Assembly: GCA_020796225.1 (NCBI GenBank)
Contig: CM036758.1
Span: 63,953,774-64,017,773, forward strand
Origin: Arion vulgaris
Lineage: Eukaryota > Mollusca > Gastropoda > Stylommatophora > Arionidae
Length of the DNA stretch: 64,000 bases
Reading direction: 5' to 3'
Shown: in pieces, positions 42,516-55,102 of the stretch
Position numbering within the stretch: the first letter of the stretch is position 1
How the letters are laid out: each line of letters begins with the position of its first letter
Made by a program: the position numbers and the translations under genes
Notes under the pieces: model-generated
Told to the model about the DNA's origin: nothing
The model's database searches: none
What the model saw: the letters and a program-made list of their open reading frames with translations, nothing else

Positions 42516-42534
42516 AGAAGATCCAAAATGGCAG

Positions 42535-42622
42535 ATTTTGGTATACCATCTCCGCCGACAGGGACGGAGCTATATTGGGAAACCCGGTGCAATGAAGGCA
42601 ATCCTTCGCCTTTGAACTCTTG
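42535..42622 (+). mobile_element. SINE7 3' fragment
   Basis: ACCATCTCCGCCGACAGGGA, GGAAACCCGGTGCAATGAAG and CCTTCGCCTTTGAACTCTTG, as in 35080-35163. Confidence 0.65.
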
Positions 42623-43071
42623 TTTTGGTATGAGTGGATGTCGTCTATTGAAGTTTCTAACCTCCAAGCCTTACGAGGATCTACTGTCCCGTGCAGGCGG
42701 GTATATTTGTCAATAAGAGAGCGGTCATGCTTCCAACAGCAGCATTGATTGTCCAAGTGTTAAAGATTGATAAGGGAAAAGTTCTTCGATCTAGTCACAA
42801 CTGTCTGTTGGATGATGAGACAAATATACATGTTGAATCAATCCAGTGATTGGAGGAGTTTAAAGTTACACGATGTACACGTAGAACTCGGTTCATGAAA
42901 GGCAGAGTGGGTAGTGTGATTAACCAGTGAGCCATGGGAACCAGAAGTATGCATAACCTTCGATACATGTTGCTGGAGACTTAACACCTATGGGTCTGCC
43001 AGCAGTGCTAGCACATATGTTCAGTAACCAATAACCAATAACTTTCTGTTTATAAACACACTTATCTCTCC

Positions 43072-43102
<31 letters not shown>

Positions 43103-43255
43103 GTAGTAGTCTGCCAGGGGCCAGGCACAACCGTTCCCAACCCCAGGTAGTTACCAACAGACTAGACAGGTAGTTTAGACAGGTAGTTTAGATAGATAAG
43201 TTTGTAGAAATGCATAAGTAGAGACTGTAGTGTTTGACACCAAATCTGCTCACTA
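42623..43255. other. Non-repetitive interior of duplication copy 1, with (TC)n
   Basis: No gene recognised. (TC)n lies at 43063-43102 and a short TAGACAGGTAGTT repeat at 43160-43195. Confidence 0.45.
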
Positions 43256-43264
43256 TGAGCAGTA

Positions 43265-43535
43265 AAAATAAAGGAACCCTTTCATACCTTGTGGTATATA
43301 GGTCAATACAGTGTTAGGCCTGTATTTTTCATTGACCGTCGGCACACGATGGGTGATGTGGTCAGCATCACGCCGGCCGCCTTTACTTCCCAGAGCATGT
43401 CTGGTACCCATTTGAGGGTGGGTCGACCTGAGAGCCGTCGTGGTCGGAAAAAATTTCCCCGCACATTGCGGAGCTGAACCCAGACCACCAGCCTTGCCAA
43501 GCGAGTTCACTAACAACTGCGCTACAGCGGCTCTC
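43265..43535 (-). mobile_element. SINE2 copy with 9-bp TSD, absent from duplication copy 2
   Basis: TGAGCAGTA is duplicated at 43256-43264 and 43536-43544. The paralogous site in copy 2 (about 51776-51784) has it once and no SINE. 3' hairpin ATACC-ACAA-GGTAT. Inserted after the segmental duplication. Confidence 0.94.
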
Positions 43536-43561
43536 TGAGCAGTAGCAACACTAAACGGAAC

Positions 43562-46500
43562 ATTGACGTAGTGAAACTAGTTGACGTAGATTTGTTAGTA
43601 CTGCTTAGCGACTTAGTGAAATTAGTTGACGTAGATTTGTTAGTACTGCTTAGCGACTTAGTGAAATTAGTTGACGTAGATTTGTTAGTACTGCTTAGCG
43701 ACTTAGTGAAATTAGTTGACGTAGATTTGTTAGTACTGCTTAGCGACTTAGTGAAATTAGTTGACGTAGATTTGTTAGTACTGCTTAGCGACTTAGTGAA
43801 ATTAGTTGACGTAGATTTGTTAGTACTGCTTAGCGACTTAGTGAAATTAGTTGACGTAGATTTGTTAGTACTGCTTAGCGACTTAGTGAAATTAGTTGAC
43901 GTAGATTTGTTAGTACTGCTTAGCGACTTAGTGAAATTAGTTGACGTAGATTTGTTAGTACTGCTTAGCGACTTAGTGAAATTAGTTGACGCAGATTTGT
44001 TAGTACTGCTTAGCGACTTAGTGAAATTAGTTGACGTAGATTTGTTAGTACTGCTTAGCGACTTAGTGAAATTAGTTGACGTAGATTTGTTAGTACTGCT
44101 TAGCGACTTAGTGAAATTAGTTGACGCAGATTTGTTAGTACTGCTTAGCGACTTAGTGAAATTAGTTGACGTAGATTTGTTAGTACTGCTTAGCGACTTA
44201 GTGAAATTAGTTGACGTAGATTTGTTAGTACTGCTTAGCGACTTAGTGAAATTAGTTGACGTAGATTTGTTAGTACTGCTTAGCGACTTAGTGAAATTAG
44301 TTGACGTAGATTTGTTAGTACTGCTTAGCGACTTAGTGAAATTAGTTGACGTAGATTTGTTAGTACTGCTTAGCGACTTAGTGAAATTAGTTGACGCAGA
44401 TTTGTTAGTACTGCTTAGCGACTTAGTGAAATTAGTTGACGTAGATTGTTAGTACTGTAGCGACTTAGTGAAATTAGTTGACGTAGATTTGATTAGTACT
44501 GCTTAGCGACTTAGTGAAATTAGTTGACGCAGATTTGTTAGTACTGCTTAGCGACTTAGTGAAATTAGTTGACGTAGATTTGTTAGTACTGCTTAGCGAC
44601 TTAGTGAAATTAGTTGACGTAGATTTGTTAGTACTGCTTAGCGACTTAGTGAAATTAGTTGACGTAGATTTGTTAGTACTGCTTAGCGACTTAGTGAAAT
44701 TAGTTGACGTAGATTTGTTAGTACTGCTTAGCGACTTAGTGAAATTAGTTGACGTAGATTTGTTAGTACTGCTTAGCGACTTAGTGAAATTAGTTGACGC
44801 AGATTTGTTAGTACTGCTTAGCGACTTAGTGAAATTAGTTGACGCAGATTTGTTAGTACTGCTTAGCGACTTAGTGAAATTAGTTGACGTAGATTTGTTA
44901 GTACTGCTTAGCGACTTAGTGAAATTAGTTGACGTAGATTTGTTAGTACTGTTTGCGACTTAGTGAAATTAGTTGACGTAGATTTGTTAGTACTGCTTAG
45001 CGACTTAGTGAAATTAGTTGACGTAGATTTGTTAGTACTGCTTAGCGACTTAGTGAAATTAGTTGACGTAGATTTGTTAGTACTGCTTAGCGACTTAGTG
45101 AAATTAGTTGACGTAGATTTGTTAGTACTGCTTAGCGACTTAGTGAAATTAGTTGACGTAGATTTGTTAGTACTGCTTAGCGACTTAGTGAAATTAGTTG
45201 ACGTAGATTTGTTAGTACTGCTTAGCGACTTAGTGAAATTAGTTGACGTAGATTTGTTAGTACTGCTTAGCGACTTAGTGAAATTAGTTGACGTAGATTT
45301 GTTAGTACTGCTTAGCGACTTAGTGAAATTAGTTGACGTAGATTTGTTAGTACTGCTTAGCGACGTAGTGAAACTAGTTGACGTAGATTTGTTAGTACTG
45401 CTTAGCGACGTAGTGAAACTAGTTGACGTAGATTTGTTAGTACTGCTTAGCGACTTAGTGAAATTAGTTGACGTAGATTTGTTAGTACTGCTTAGCGACT
45501 TAGTGAAATTAGTTGACGTAGATTTGTTAGTACTGCTTAGCGACTTAGTGAAATTAGTTGACGTAGATTTGTTAGTACTGCTTAGCGACTTAGTGAAATT
45601 AGTTGACGTAGATTTGTTAGTACTGCTTAGCGACTTAGTGAAATTAGTTGACGTAGATTTGTTAGTACTGCTTAGCGACTTAGTGAAATTAGTTCACGTA
45701 GATTTGTTAGTACTGCTTAGCGACTTAGTGAAATTAGTTGACGTAGATTTGTTAGTACTGCTTAGCGACTTAGTGAAATTAGTTGACGTAGATTTGTTAG
45801 TACTGCTAGCGACTAGTGAAATTAGTTGACGTAGATTTGTTAGTACTGTTAGCGACTTAGTGAAATTAGTTGACGTAGATTTGTTAGTACTGCTTAGCGA
45901 CGTAGTGAAACTAGTTGACGTAGATTTGTTAGTACTGTTTAGCGACGTAGTGAAACTAGTTGACGTAGATTAGTTAGTACTGCTTAGCGACTTAGTGAAA
46001 TTAGTTGACGTAGATTTGTTAGTACTGCTTAGCGACTTAGGGAAATTAGTTGACGTAGATTTGTTAGTACTGCTTAGCGACTTAGTGAAATTAGTTGACG
46101 CAAATTTGTTAGTACTGCTTAGCGACTTAGTGAAATTAGTTGACGTAGATTTGTTAGTACTGCTTAGCGACTTAGTGAAATTAGTTGACGTAGATTTGTT
46201 AGTACTGCTTAGCGACTTAGTGAAATTAGTTGACGTAGATTTGTTAGTACTGCTTAGCGACTTAGTGAAATTAGTTGACGTAGATTTGTTAGTACTGCTT
46301 AGCGACTTAGTGAAATTAGTTGACGTAGATTTGTTAGTACTGTTTGCGACTTAGTGAAATTAGTTGACGTAGATTTGTTAGTACTGCTTAGCGACTTAGT
46401 GAAATTAGTTGACGTAGATTTGTTAGTACTGCTTAGCGACTTAGTGAAATTAGTTGACGTAGATTTGTTAGTACTGCTTAGCGACTTAGTGAAATTAGTT

Positions 46501-47213
46501 GACGTAGATTTGTTAGTACTGCTTAGCGACTTAGTGAAATTAGTTGACGTAGATTTGTTAGTACTGCTTAGCGACTTAGTGAAATTAGTTGACGCAGATT
46601 TGTTAGTACTGCTTAGCGACTTAGTGAAATTAGTTGACGTAGATTTGTTAGTACTGCTTAGCGACTTAGTGAAATTAGTTGACGTAGATTTGTTAGTACT
46701 GCTTAGCGACTTAGTGAAATTAGTTGACGCAGATTTGTTAGTACTGCTTAGCGACTTAGTGAAATTAGTTGACGTAGATTTGTTAGTACTGCTTAGCGAC
46801 TTAGTGAAATTAGTTGACGTAGATTTGTTAGTACTGCTTAGCGACTTAGTGAAATTAGTTGACGTAGATTTGTTAGTACTGCTTAGCGACTTAGTGAAAT
46901 TAGTTGACGTAGATTTGTTAGTACTGCTTAGCGACTTAGTGAAATTAGTTGACGTAGATTTGTTAGTACTGCTTAGCGACTTAGTGAAATTAGTTGACGT
47001 AGATTTGTTAGTACTGCTTAGCGACTTAGTGAAATTAGTTGACGTAGATTTGTTAGTACTGCTTAGCGACTTAGTGAAATTAGTTGACGTAGATTTGTTA
47101 GTACTGCTTAGCGACTTAGTGAAATTAGTTGACGTAGATTTGTTAGTACTGCTTAGCGACTTAGTGAAATTAGTTGACGTAGATTTGTTAGTACTGCTTA
47201 GCGACTTAGTGAC
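43562..47213. repeat. 45-bp satellite, copy 1, about 81 units
   Basis: Unit GTGAAATTAGTTGACGTAGA, TTTGTTAGTACTGCTTAGCG, ACTTA. One frame reads VKLVDVDLLVLLSDL per unit. Frame breaks at about 44440-44512, 44950, 45808 and 46343 divide it into five open stretches, and D/A variants (GACGCAGAT) recur. Homogeneity indicates recent amplification; the frame breaks argue against a protein. Confidence 0.97.
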
Positions 47214-47449
47214 ACCATAGGGAGACGAACATAAACAACGGACCGAAGCAGACGTGTTTTGGTAAACTCATGATCTAATATCGAAATAAATGAATATGAA
47301 ACTGCCAAGATAGAGTTTGTCTTTGATATAAATGTGCTGTATCCATCAAAGCACCAATCCAACATGAAGTATATACTACCATCTTCTAGAACCACTGTCA
47401 AATAAAACCACCACCAATTAGAATCAAGCATCGCACCCTACTCACATCT
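47214..47449. other. Unique flank between satellite and TG tract (copy 1)
   Basis: ACACCATAGGGAGACGAAC onward; repeated at 53568-53800 in copy 2. No gene seen. Confidence 0.5.
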
Positions 47450-47967
47450 CTGTGTGTGTGTGTGTGTGTGTGTGTGATTGTGTGTGTGTGTGTGTGTAGT
47501 ATGTGTGTATGTGTGTGATTGTGTGTGTGTGTATGTGTGCATGTGTGTGATTGTGTGTGTGTGTATGTGTGCATGTGTGTGAGTGTGTGTGTGCATGTGT
47601 CTGATTGTGTGTGTGTAGTATGTGTGCGTGTGTGTGTGTATGTGTGTGATTGTGTGTGTGTATGTGTGCATGTGTGTGTGTGTGTGTGTGTGCATGTGGG
47701 TGAGTGTGTGTGTGCATGTGTGTGATTGTGTGTGTGTGTTAGTAGGTGTGTGTGTGTGTGTGTGTGTATGTGTGTGATTGTGTGTGTGTGTATGTGTGCA
47801 TGTGTGTGAGTGTGTGTGTCATGTGTGTGATTGTGTGTGTGTGTGTAGTATGTGTGCGTGCGTGTTTGTGTGTGTGAGTGTATGTGTGCATGTGTGTGAT
47901 TGTGTGTGTGTGTATATGTGCATGTGCGTGATTGTGTGTGTGTGATATGTGTGCATGTGTGTGATTT

Positions 47968-48011
<44 letters not shown>

Positions 48012-48330
48012 TATGTGTGCATGTGTGTGTGTGAAACAGAGAGAGACAAAAATATTGTCATTATGTTTTGTTTTTAAAAAAATACGCGATCTCACATCCA
48101 CGGATCCATCACGGCGTGTGTGTGTGTGTGTGTGTGTGCATGCGTGAGTGTATATATGTATGTGTGGGTATGAGTGCATGTGGGTGTGCGTGCGTGTATG
48201 CCTGTGATCTATGTATATGTGTGTGTGTGGGTATTAGTGCATGTGGGTGTGCGTGCGTGTATGCCTGTGATCTATGTTTGTGTGTGTATGTGTGTGTAAA
48301 TGTATGTAGATGTATATGTGCATGCGTGCG
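47450..48330. repeat. (TG)n-rich tract, copy 1
   Basis: TG runs with embedded TGTGATTGTG, TATGTGTGCATG and a short non-TG island (GAAACAGAGAGAGACAAAAA, about 48034). Cys/Val or His/Thr frames are artefacts. Two units of GTGCATGTGGGTGTGCGTGC occur near 48175-48260; copy 2 has one. Confidence 0.95.
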
Positions 48331-48714
48331 TAAAATAAAGACATTATCTTATCTTGTCATAATAACAATCATTTTCGAATATCTCATTTCCCAAGCTTAA
48401 CCCCTTCATTCTACTGATCCGATATACAGGCTCGTGTTATTTATTAAGATAACGCAAAGACATTATACTACCTAATGCATTATACATTGCAATATAAGTC
48501 CGTCCGGAGATTATCAAAAAATCACATAGTGAAAGAGTTAAGACCCACGATTTTGTTTAAGCAGTTATAGCGAGACATCTGCAATCTTATTTTCCCCAAA
48601 GAATGTATACAAATAACTGATCTGGTCTTTATGATCCCGATGTATATATCAAGCCCCACTCAGTCAGAGTAAACACAAACCTCAGGACACAATCAACACC
48701 AATAATAATTTAGA

Positions 48715-48874
48715 CAGTGGCGGCTCGTCAGTAAGGGTCAGTGGGGCCGCCCCCCCAATAATGTGTAACGTGTATTTATTTTTAATAAATAAAATATAAC
48801 CTAACCCAAAACCAAGATTTTTCTGAAACATTTTGTCTGGACCCACCAACAAAAAGGATCACGAGCCGCCACTG
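48715..48874 (+). mobile_element. hAT-type MITE in duplication copy 2
   Basis: Paralogue of 40324-40489, with the same TIRs and the same AATTTAG flanks. An internal run of about 6 bases (CATACC) is missing. Confidence 0.9.
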
Positions 48875-49105
48875 AATTTAGGCATCTCTTAATCGACCTA
48901 ATTACTCAACAATCCTCAAGCTGTCTCCACAGGCTGACCAGTAATACCCTTGTCATTTATCTTCTATACCGTCTGTAGAATGTTATCTGTCTGCGGTCAG
49001 TTTGGTTTCCATATTTGTCCTGAATGCATAAGAATAGCTTCTTAATTCTAGTTTGTTGTAGAAATGTTTGTTTAGAGACTTGCTGTTCTCATTGTTGATT
49101 TTACG

Positions 49106-49500
49106 ACTTCAATATATTGTGTGTTTTATTGGGGGAGGGGGAGTCCTGTCAATCACTTTGTTGATGTGACAACTTCAATATATAGTCTGTTTTATTGGGG
49201 GCGGGAGGGGTCCTGTCAATCACTTTGTTGATGTGACAACTTCAACATATTGTCTGTTTTATTGGGGCGGGAGGAAGAGGGGAGGGGGTCACGTCAATCA
49301 CTTTGTTGATGTGACAACTTCAATATATAGTCTGTTTTATTGGGGGCGGGAGGGGGTCCTGTCAATCACTTTGTTGATGTGACAACTTCAATATATAGTC
49401 TGTTTTATTGGAGGTCACGTCAATCACTTTGTTGATGTGACAACTTCAATATATAGTCTGTTTTATTGGGGGCGGAGGGAAGAGGGAGGGGTTCACGTCA
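49106..49500. repeat. G-rich tandem repeat, about 6 units
   Basis: Expanded relative to 40705-40995. Linkers include four G-tracts of at least three within 25 bases at about 49264-49288, a canonical G-quadruplex pattern. Confidence 0.88.
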
Positions 49501-49577
49501 CTCACTTTGTTGGATAGATTTAGGAAGGAATAGGAGATCAATGTGTCTAAGTTGTTTAGTCTTTGCTTTGCCTTTGA

Positions 49578-49960
49578 CAGATTAGACAGACATGTAGATT
49601 AGACTGACATATTAGACAGACATATTAGACATACTAGACAGGTAGATTAGACTGACAAATTAGACTAACATATTAGACTGACAGATTAGACATACAGATT
49701 AGACTGACAGATTAGACAGACAGATTAGACAGGCAGATTAGACAGACATGTAGATTAGACTGAAAGATTGGACAGACATATTAGACAGACAGATTAGACT
49801 GACAGATTAGAGAGACGTGTAGATTAGACAGACATGTAGATTAGACAGACAGATTAGACAGACATATTAGACAGGCAGATTAGACAGGCAGATTAGACAG
49901 ACGTGTAGATTAGACATACATGTAGATTAGACTGAAAGATTAGACAGACAGATTAAACAG
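49578..49960. repeat. ATTAGACAGACA-type array, copy 2
   Basis: Near-identical to 41062-41445. Confidence 0.9.
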
Positions 49961-50704
49961 ACAGGACCTTCTGTGCTATGATACAGAGAAGTGACCGCAC
50001 CAGGCGGTTATGTAAGGAGCGCATAAGCAATGAAATCAAAATAAAATTTGACACATTTAAGAGGCGACATTTCAAAGACTTCTGCATCAGACTGAGAAAA
50101 TATACCGTACGGACCTGCAGACAGAATAGATAAACAGACAGACATATTGTCAAAACTGATGTCACTGTATAACGTCAGCTAGTTACATAAACATGTCATT
50201 TTACGGAAGGTTACTTAGTTACATAAACTAATGCCACTGTTTGAAATGCCAGTTACCATAGAAACTGATGTCAAATAAATTAGCAATAAAATCTCACAGT
50301 TTACAGTGACCTAAGAAAATAACTATGAAACTACCTGGTTCTTCGTGAGAAATAAACAATTTGATTTTCGATTTCCAGTTGCAGTGGCTGCACAAATTAA
50401 CAATTTAGAAAATATTGTTCATTCCAAAATTAGAAAACAGAAATACCAGGTGATTGACATGTGAAACAGAATGTCACTGGTACATGTCAAATGCATTCAC
50501 AAATGTTAAGAGAAAGATCAAGCTGAAATGAATTCATTTTATCAAGCAGTTTATGTGTAAGTATAATCTTTCACCTGATCTAACTCTTTCTGCTGCTGTC
50601 CTTCATTGCCGCTCTAGAGCTCCGTTTACTGGAGTTGTTGTATCTGACTCTCAGTCGATGCTTTTTTCTTTTTCTTTTCTCCAATCCTGTTTTACTTTAC
50701 AGCG
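49961..50704. other. Non-repetitive interior of duplication copy 2
   Basis: As 41446-42190. The unassigned basic frame is preserved with one changed base (AGAGAAGTG for AGAGAGGTG). Confidence 0.4.
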
Positions 50705-51020
50705 TCAGGTCAAGAAGAGATTTCTAAAACGGGTCTTTATGTGCGCTTCGCAGATAGTGTCTTTCGTCACCTCTGTTATCTCTGAGGTCCATCTTTTGCG
50801 TGGCCTACATTTTGCTTTGTACCCACTGTATCGGAGCAGCATTGCTCTTTGATGTGCACTGTCTGTTCGTAATCTGCTTACGTGGCCGAACCATTTAATT
50901 TGTTGTTTCTTGATGAAGTTTAAGTGCTGATGTTGTACCCACTTTTTTTCCAAAGGTCTTCATTTCTCAAACGGTCTATTATTCTACCCCAGCATTCTGC
51001 GTAGACACTTCATCTCTGTC
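50705..51020 (-). pseudogene. LINE-C 3' region in duplication copy 2
   Basis: Same KKQQIKWFGHVSRL...KRWTSEITE frame as 42192-42515, but small indels at about 50938-50950 and 50983-50992 break the first third. Confidence 0.8.
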
Positions 51021-51047
51021 GATGTTTCAGAAGATCCAAAATGGCAG

Positions 51048-51135
51048 ATTTTGGTATACCATCTCCGCCGACAGGGACGGAGCTATATTGGGAAACCCGG
51101 TGCAATGAAGGCAATCCTTCGCCTTTGAACTCTTG
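51048..51135 (+). mobile_element. SINE7 3' fragment in duplication copy 2
   Basis: Paralogue of 42535-42622. Confidence 0.65.
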
Positions 51136-51581
51136 TTTTGGTATGAGTGGATGTCGTCTATTAAAGTTTCTAACCTCCAAGCCTTACGAGGATCTACTGT
51201 CCCGTGCAGGCGGGTATATTTGTCAATAAGAGAGCGGTCATGCTTCCAACAGCAGCATTGATTGTCCAAGTGTTAAAGATTGATAAGGGAAAAGTTCTTC
51301 GATCTAGTCACAACTGTCTGTTGGATGATGAGACAAATATACATGTTGAATCAATCCAGTGATTGGAGGAGTTTAAAGTTACACGATGTACACGTAGAAC
51401 TCGGTTCATGAAAGGCAGAGTGGGTAGTGTGATTAACCAGTGAGCCATGGGAACCAGAAGTATGCATAACCTTCGATACATGTTGCTGGAGACTTAACAC
51501 CTATGGGTCTGCCAGCAGTGCTAGCACATATGTTCAGTAACCAATAACCAATAACTTTCTGTTTATAAACACACTCTATCT

Positions 51582-51626
<45 letters not shown>

Positions 51627-51804
51627 GTAGTCTGCCAGGGCCAGGCACAACGTTCCCCAACCCCAGGTAGTTACCAACAGACTAGACAGGTAGTTTAGAC
51701 AGGTAGTTTAGATAGATAAGTTTGTAGAAATGCATAAGTAGAGACTGTAGTGTTTGCACACCAAATCTGCTCACTATGAGCAGTAGCAACACTAGAACGG
51801 AACA
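51136..51804. other. Non-repetitive interior of duplication copy 2, with (TC)n
   Basis: Paralogue of 42623-43560 without the SINE2. (TC)n lies at 51588-51625. Confidence 0.5.
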
Positions 51805-51805
51805 T

Positions 51806-53569
51806 TGACGTAGTGAAACTAGTTGACGTAGATTTGTTAGTACTGTAGCGACTTAGTGAAATTAGTTGACGTAGATTTGTTAGTACTGCTTAGCGACTTA
51901 GTGAAATTAGTTGACGTAGATTTGTTAGTACTGCTTAGCGACTTAGTGAAATTAGTTGACGTAGATTTGTTAGTACTGCTTAGCGACTTAGTGAAATTAG
52001 TTGACGTAGATTTGTTAGTACTGCTTAGCGCATTAGTGAAATTAGTTGACGTAGATTTGTTAGTACTGCTTAGCGACTTAGTGAAATTAGTTGACGTAGA
52101 TTTGTTAGTACTGCTTAGCGACTTAGTGAAATTAGTTGACGTAGATTTGTTAGTACTGCTTAGCGACTTAGTGAAATTAGTTGACGTAGATTTGTTAGTA
52201 TTGCTTAGCGACTTAGTGAAATTAGTTGACGTAGATTTGTTAGTACTGCTTAGCGACTTAGTGAAATTAGTTGACGTAGATTTGTTAGTACTGCTTAGCG
52301 ACTTAGTGAAATTAGTTGACGTAGATTTGTTAGTACTGCTTAGCGACTTAGTGAAATTAGTTGACGTAGATTTGTTAGTATTGCTTAGCGACTTAGTGAA
52401 ATTAGTTGACGTAGATTTGTTAGTACTGCTTAGCGACTTAGTGAAATTAGTTGACGTAGATTTGTTAGTACTGCTTAGCGACTTAGTGAAATTAGTTGAC
52501 GTAGATTTGTTAGTACTGCTTAGCGACTTAGTGAAATTAGTTGACGTAGATTTGTTAGTACTGCTTAGCGACTTAGTGAAATTAGTTGACGTAGATTTGT
52601 TAGTACTGCTTAGCGACTTAGTGAAATTAGTTGACGTAGATTTGTTAGTACTGCTTAGCGACTTAGTGAAATTAGTTGACGTAGATTTGTTAGTACTGCT
52701 TAGCGCATTAGTGAAATTAGTTGACGTAGATTTGTTAGTACTGCTTAGCGACTTAGTGAAATTAGTTGACGTAGATTTGTTAGTACCTTGTAGCGACTTA
52801 GTGAAATTAGTTGACGTAGATTTGTTAGTACTGCTTAGCGACTTAGTGAAATTAGTTGACGTAGATTTGTTAGTACTGCTTAGCGACTTAGTGAAATTAG
52901 TTGACGTAGATTTGTTAGTATTGCTTAGCGACTTAGTGAAATTAGTTGACGTAGATTTGTTAGTACTGCTTAGCGACTTAGTGAAATTAGTTGACGTAGA
53001 TTTGTTAGTACTGCTTAGCGACTTAGTGAAATTAGTTGACGTAGATTTGTTAGTACTGCTTAGCGACTTAGTGAAATTAGTTGACGTAGATTTGTTAGTA
53101 CTGCTTAGCGACTTAGTGAAATTAGTTGACGTAGATTTGTTAGTACTGCTTAGCGACTTAGTGAAATTAGTTGACGTAGATTTGTTAGTACTGCTTAGCG
53201 ACTTAGTGAAATTAGTTGACGTAGATTTGTTAGTACTGCTTAGCGCATTAGTGAAATTAGTTGACGTAGATTTGTTAGTACTGCTTAGCGACTTAGTGAA
53301 ATTAGTTGACGTAGATTTGTTAGTACTGCTTAGCGACTTAGTGAAATTAGTTGACGTAGATTTGTTAGTACTGCTTAGCGACTTAGTGAAATTAGTTGAC
53401 GTAGATTTGTTAGTACTGCTTAGCGACTTAGTGAAATTAGTTGACGTAGATTTGTTAGTACTGCTTAGCGACTTAGTGAAATTAGTTGAAGTAGATTTGT
53501 TAGTACTGCTTAGCGACTTAGTGAAATTAGTTGACGTAGATTTGTTAGTACTGCTTAGCGACTTAGTGA
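51806..53569. repeat. 45-bp satellite, copy 2, about 39 units
   Basis: Same 45-bp unit. After one frame break at about 51846, the array is open for 573 codons (51856-53577), encoding VKLVDVDLLVLLSDL repeats. Marker variants GCGCATTAG at 52029, 52704 and 53244 are 15 and 12 units apart, indicating block duplication. Confidence 0.97.
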
Positions 53570-53797
53570 CACCATAGGGAGACGAACATAAACAACGGAC
53601 CGAAGCAGACGTGTTTTGGTAAACTCATGATCTAATATCGAAATAAATGAATATGAAACTGCCAAGATAGAGTTTGTCTTTGATATAAATGTGCTGTATC
53701 CATCAAGCACCAATCAACATGAAGTATATACTACCATCTTCTAGAACCACTGTCAAATAAACCACCACAATTAGAATCAAGCATCCACCTACTCACA

Positions 53798-53799
<2 letters not shown>

Positions 53800-53836
<37 letters not shown>

Positions 53837-54690
53837 TTGTGTATGTGTGTAGTATGTGTGTATGTGTGTGATGTGTGTGTGTATGTGTGCATTGTGTGAT
53901 TGTGTGTGTGTGTATGTGTGCATGTGTGTAGTGTGTGTGTCATGGGGTTGATTGTGTGTGTGTGTGTAGTATGTGTGCGTGTGTGTTTGTGTGTGATTGT
54001 GTGTGTGTGATGTGTGTGTGTGTGTGTATGTGTGCATGTGTGTGTGTGTGTGTATATGTGTGCATGTGTGTGAGTGTGTGTGTGTGCATGTGTGTGATTG
54101 TGTGTGTGTGTGTGTATTTGTGCGTGTGTGTTGTAGTGTGGATGTGTGTGTGTATGTATGCATGTGTGTGTGATTAGTGTGCATGTGTGTAGTGTTTGTG
54201 CATTGTGTGATTGTGTGTGTGTGTGTGTGTGTGTGTTGTGTGTATGTGTGCGTGTGTTTGTTGTGTGAGGTATGGTGCATGTGTGTGATTGTGTGTGTGT
54301 GTATATGTGCATGTTGTTTGTGTGTGTGTATATGTGTGCATGTGGTGATTTGCGTGTGTGTGTGTGCTGTGTGTGTGTGTGCGTGAGTGTATGTGTGTAT
54401 GTGTGCATGTGTGTGTGTGAAACAGAGAGAGACAAAAATATTGTCATTATGTTTTTTTTTTTTTTAAAATACGCGATCTCACATCCACGATCACAATACA
54501 CGGCTGTGTGTGTGTGTGTGCGCGTGTGTGTGTGTGTGTGTGTGTGTGTGCATGCGTGAGTGTATATATGTATGTGTGGGTATGAGTGCATGTGGGTGTG
54601 CGTGCGTGTATGCCTGTGATCTATGTTTGTGTGTGTATGTGTGTGTAAATGTATGTAGATGTATATGTGCATGCGTGCGTAAAACAAAGC
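53800..54690. repeat. (TG)n-rich tract, copy 2
   Basis: Counterpart of 47450-48330, with many single-base losses (for example GTGCATTGTG). Contains the same GAAACAGAGAGAGACAAAAA island at about 54419. Confidence 0.94.
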
Positions 54691-55102
54691 AAAAAGAGAA
54701 ACAACAGCATTATACTCGTATTTCGTTTAAAAAACTAACAAACAAATAAATGTTATATTCTATTGAAACTTCAACAGAAAAAAAAACTCATATTTTCACA
54801 ACAAAATGTACAAACAGAAAAATAAAGTTAATTTAAAAACAACATTAATGAAAAGTTTCTAATTAATGTATAAATAAAATAATCTAATACAAGTCAGTGT
54901 AACTTTTATATTATTTTACTTTAAGAATAACAACCTTAAGGTCGTATTACATAGATGATTACATCCAATTTTTGTTATTTCAAAAACAGCAACAAAAAAC
55001 GTTTTTATTTGAACTTGTTTCAGAAGATACAAGATCATGCTAGAATTTTTTTTTTAAAACAAGGTCACAAGAAATATTAATCTTATGATCAGAACAATTA
55101 GC
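54691..55102. other. AT-rich spacer, nothing recognised
   Basis: Homopolymer A/T runs. No gene or repeat family recognised. Confidence 0.5.

Larger units (their letters stand above)
39950..48333 (+). repeat. Segmental duplication, copy 1
   Basis: From ACATTATCTTATCTTGTCAT (about 39952) to GCATGCGTGCGTAAAA (about 48332). Its content is repeated, in the same order and nearly base for base, at 48337-54680. It differs by a larger 45-bp array, an extra SINE2 at 43265-43535 and array-length changes. Confidence 0.95.
48337..54680 (+). repeat. Segmental duplication, copy 2
   Basis: Same order as copy 1: MITE, G-rich array, TAGACAG array, LINE-C, SINE7 fragment, 45-bp satellite (39 units), TG tract. 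It ends at GCATGCGTGCGTAAAA (about 54680), after which the sequence differs. Confidence 0.95.

Noticed and set aside
47438..54749. Cys/Val and His/Thr frames as cysteine-rich or histidine-rich peptides
   Set aside because: Direct translation of (TG)n and (CA)n.
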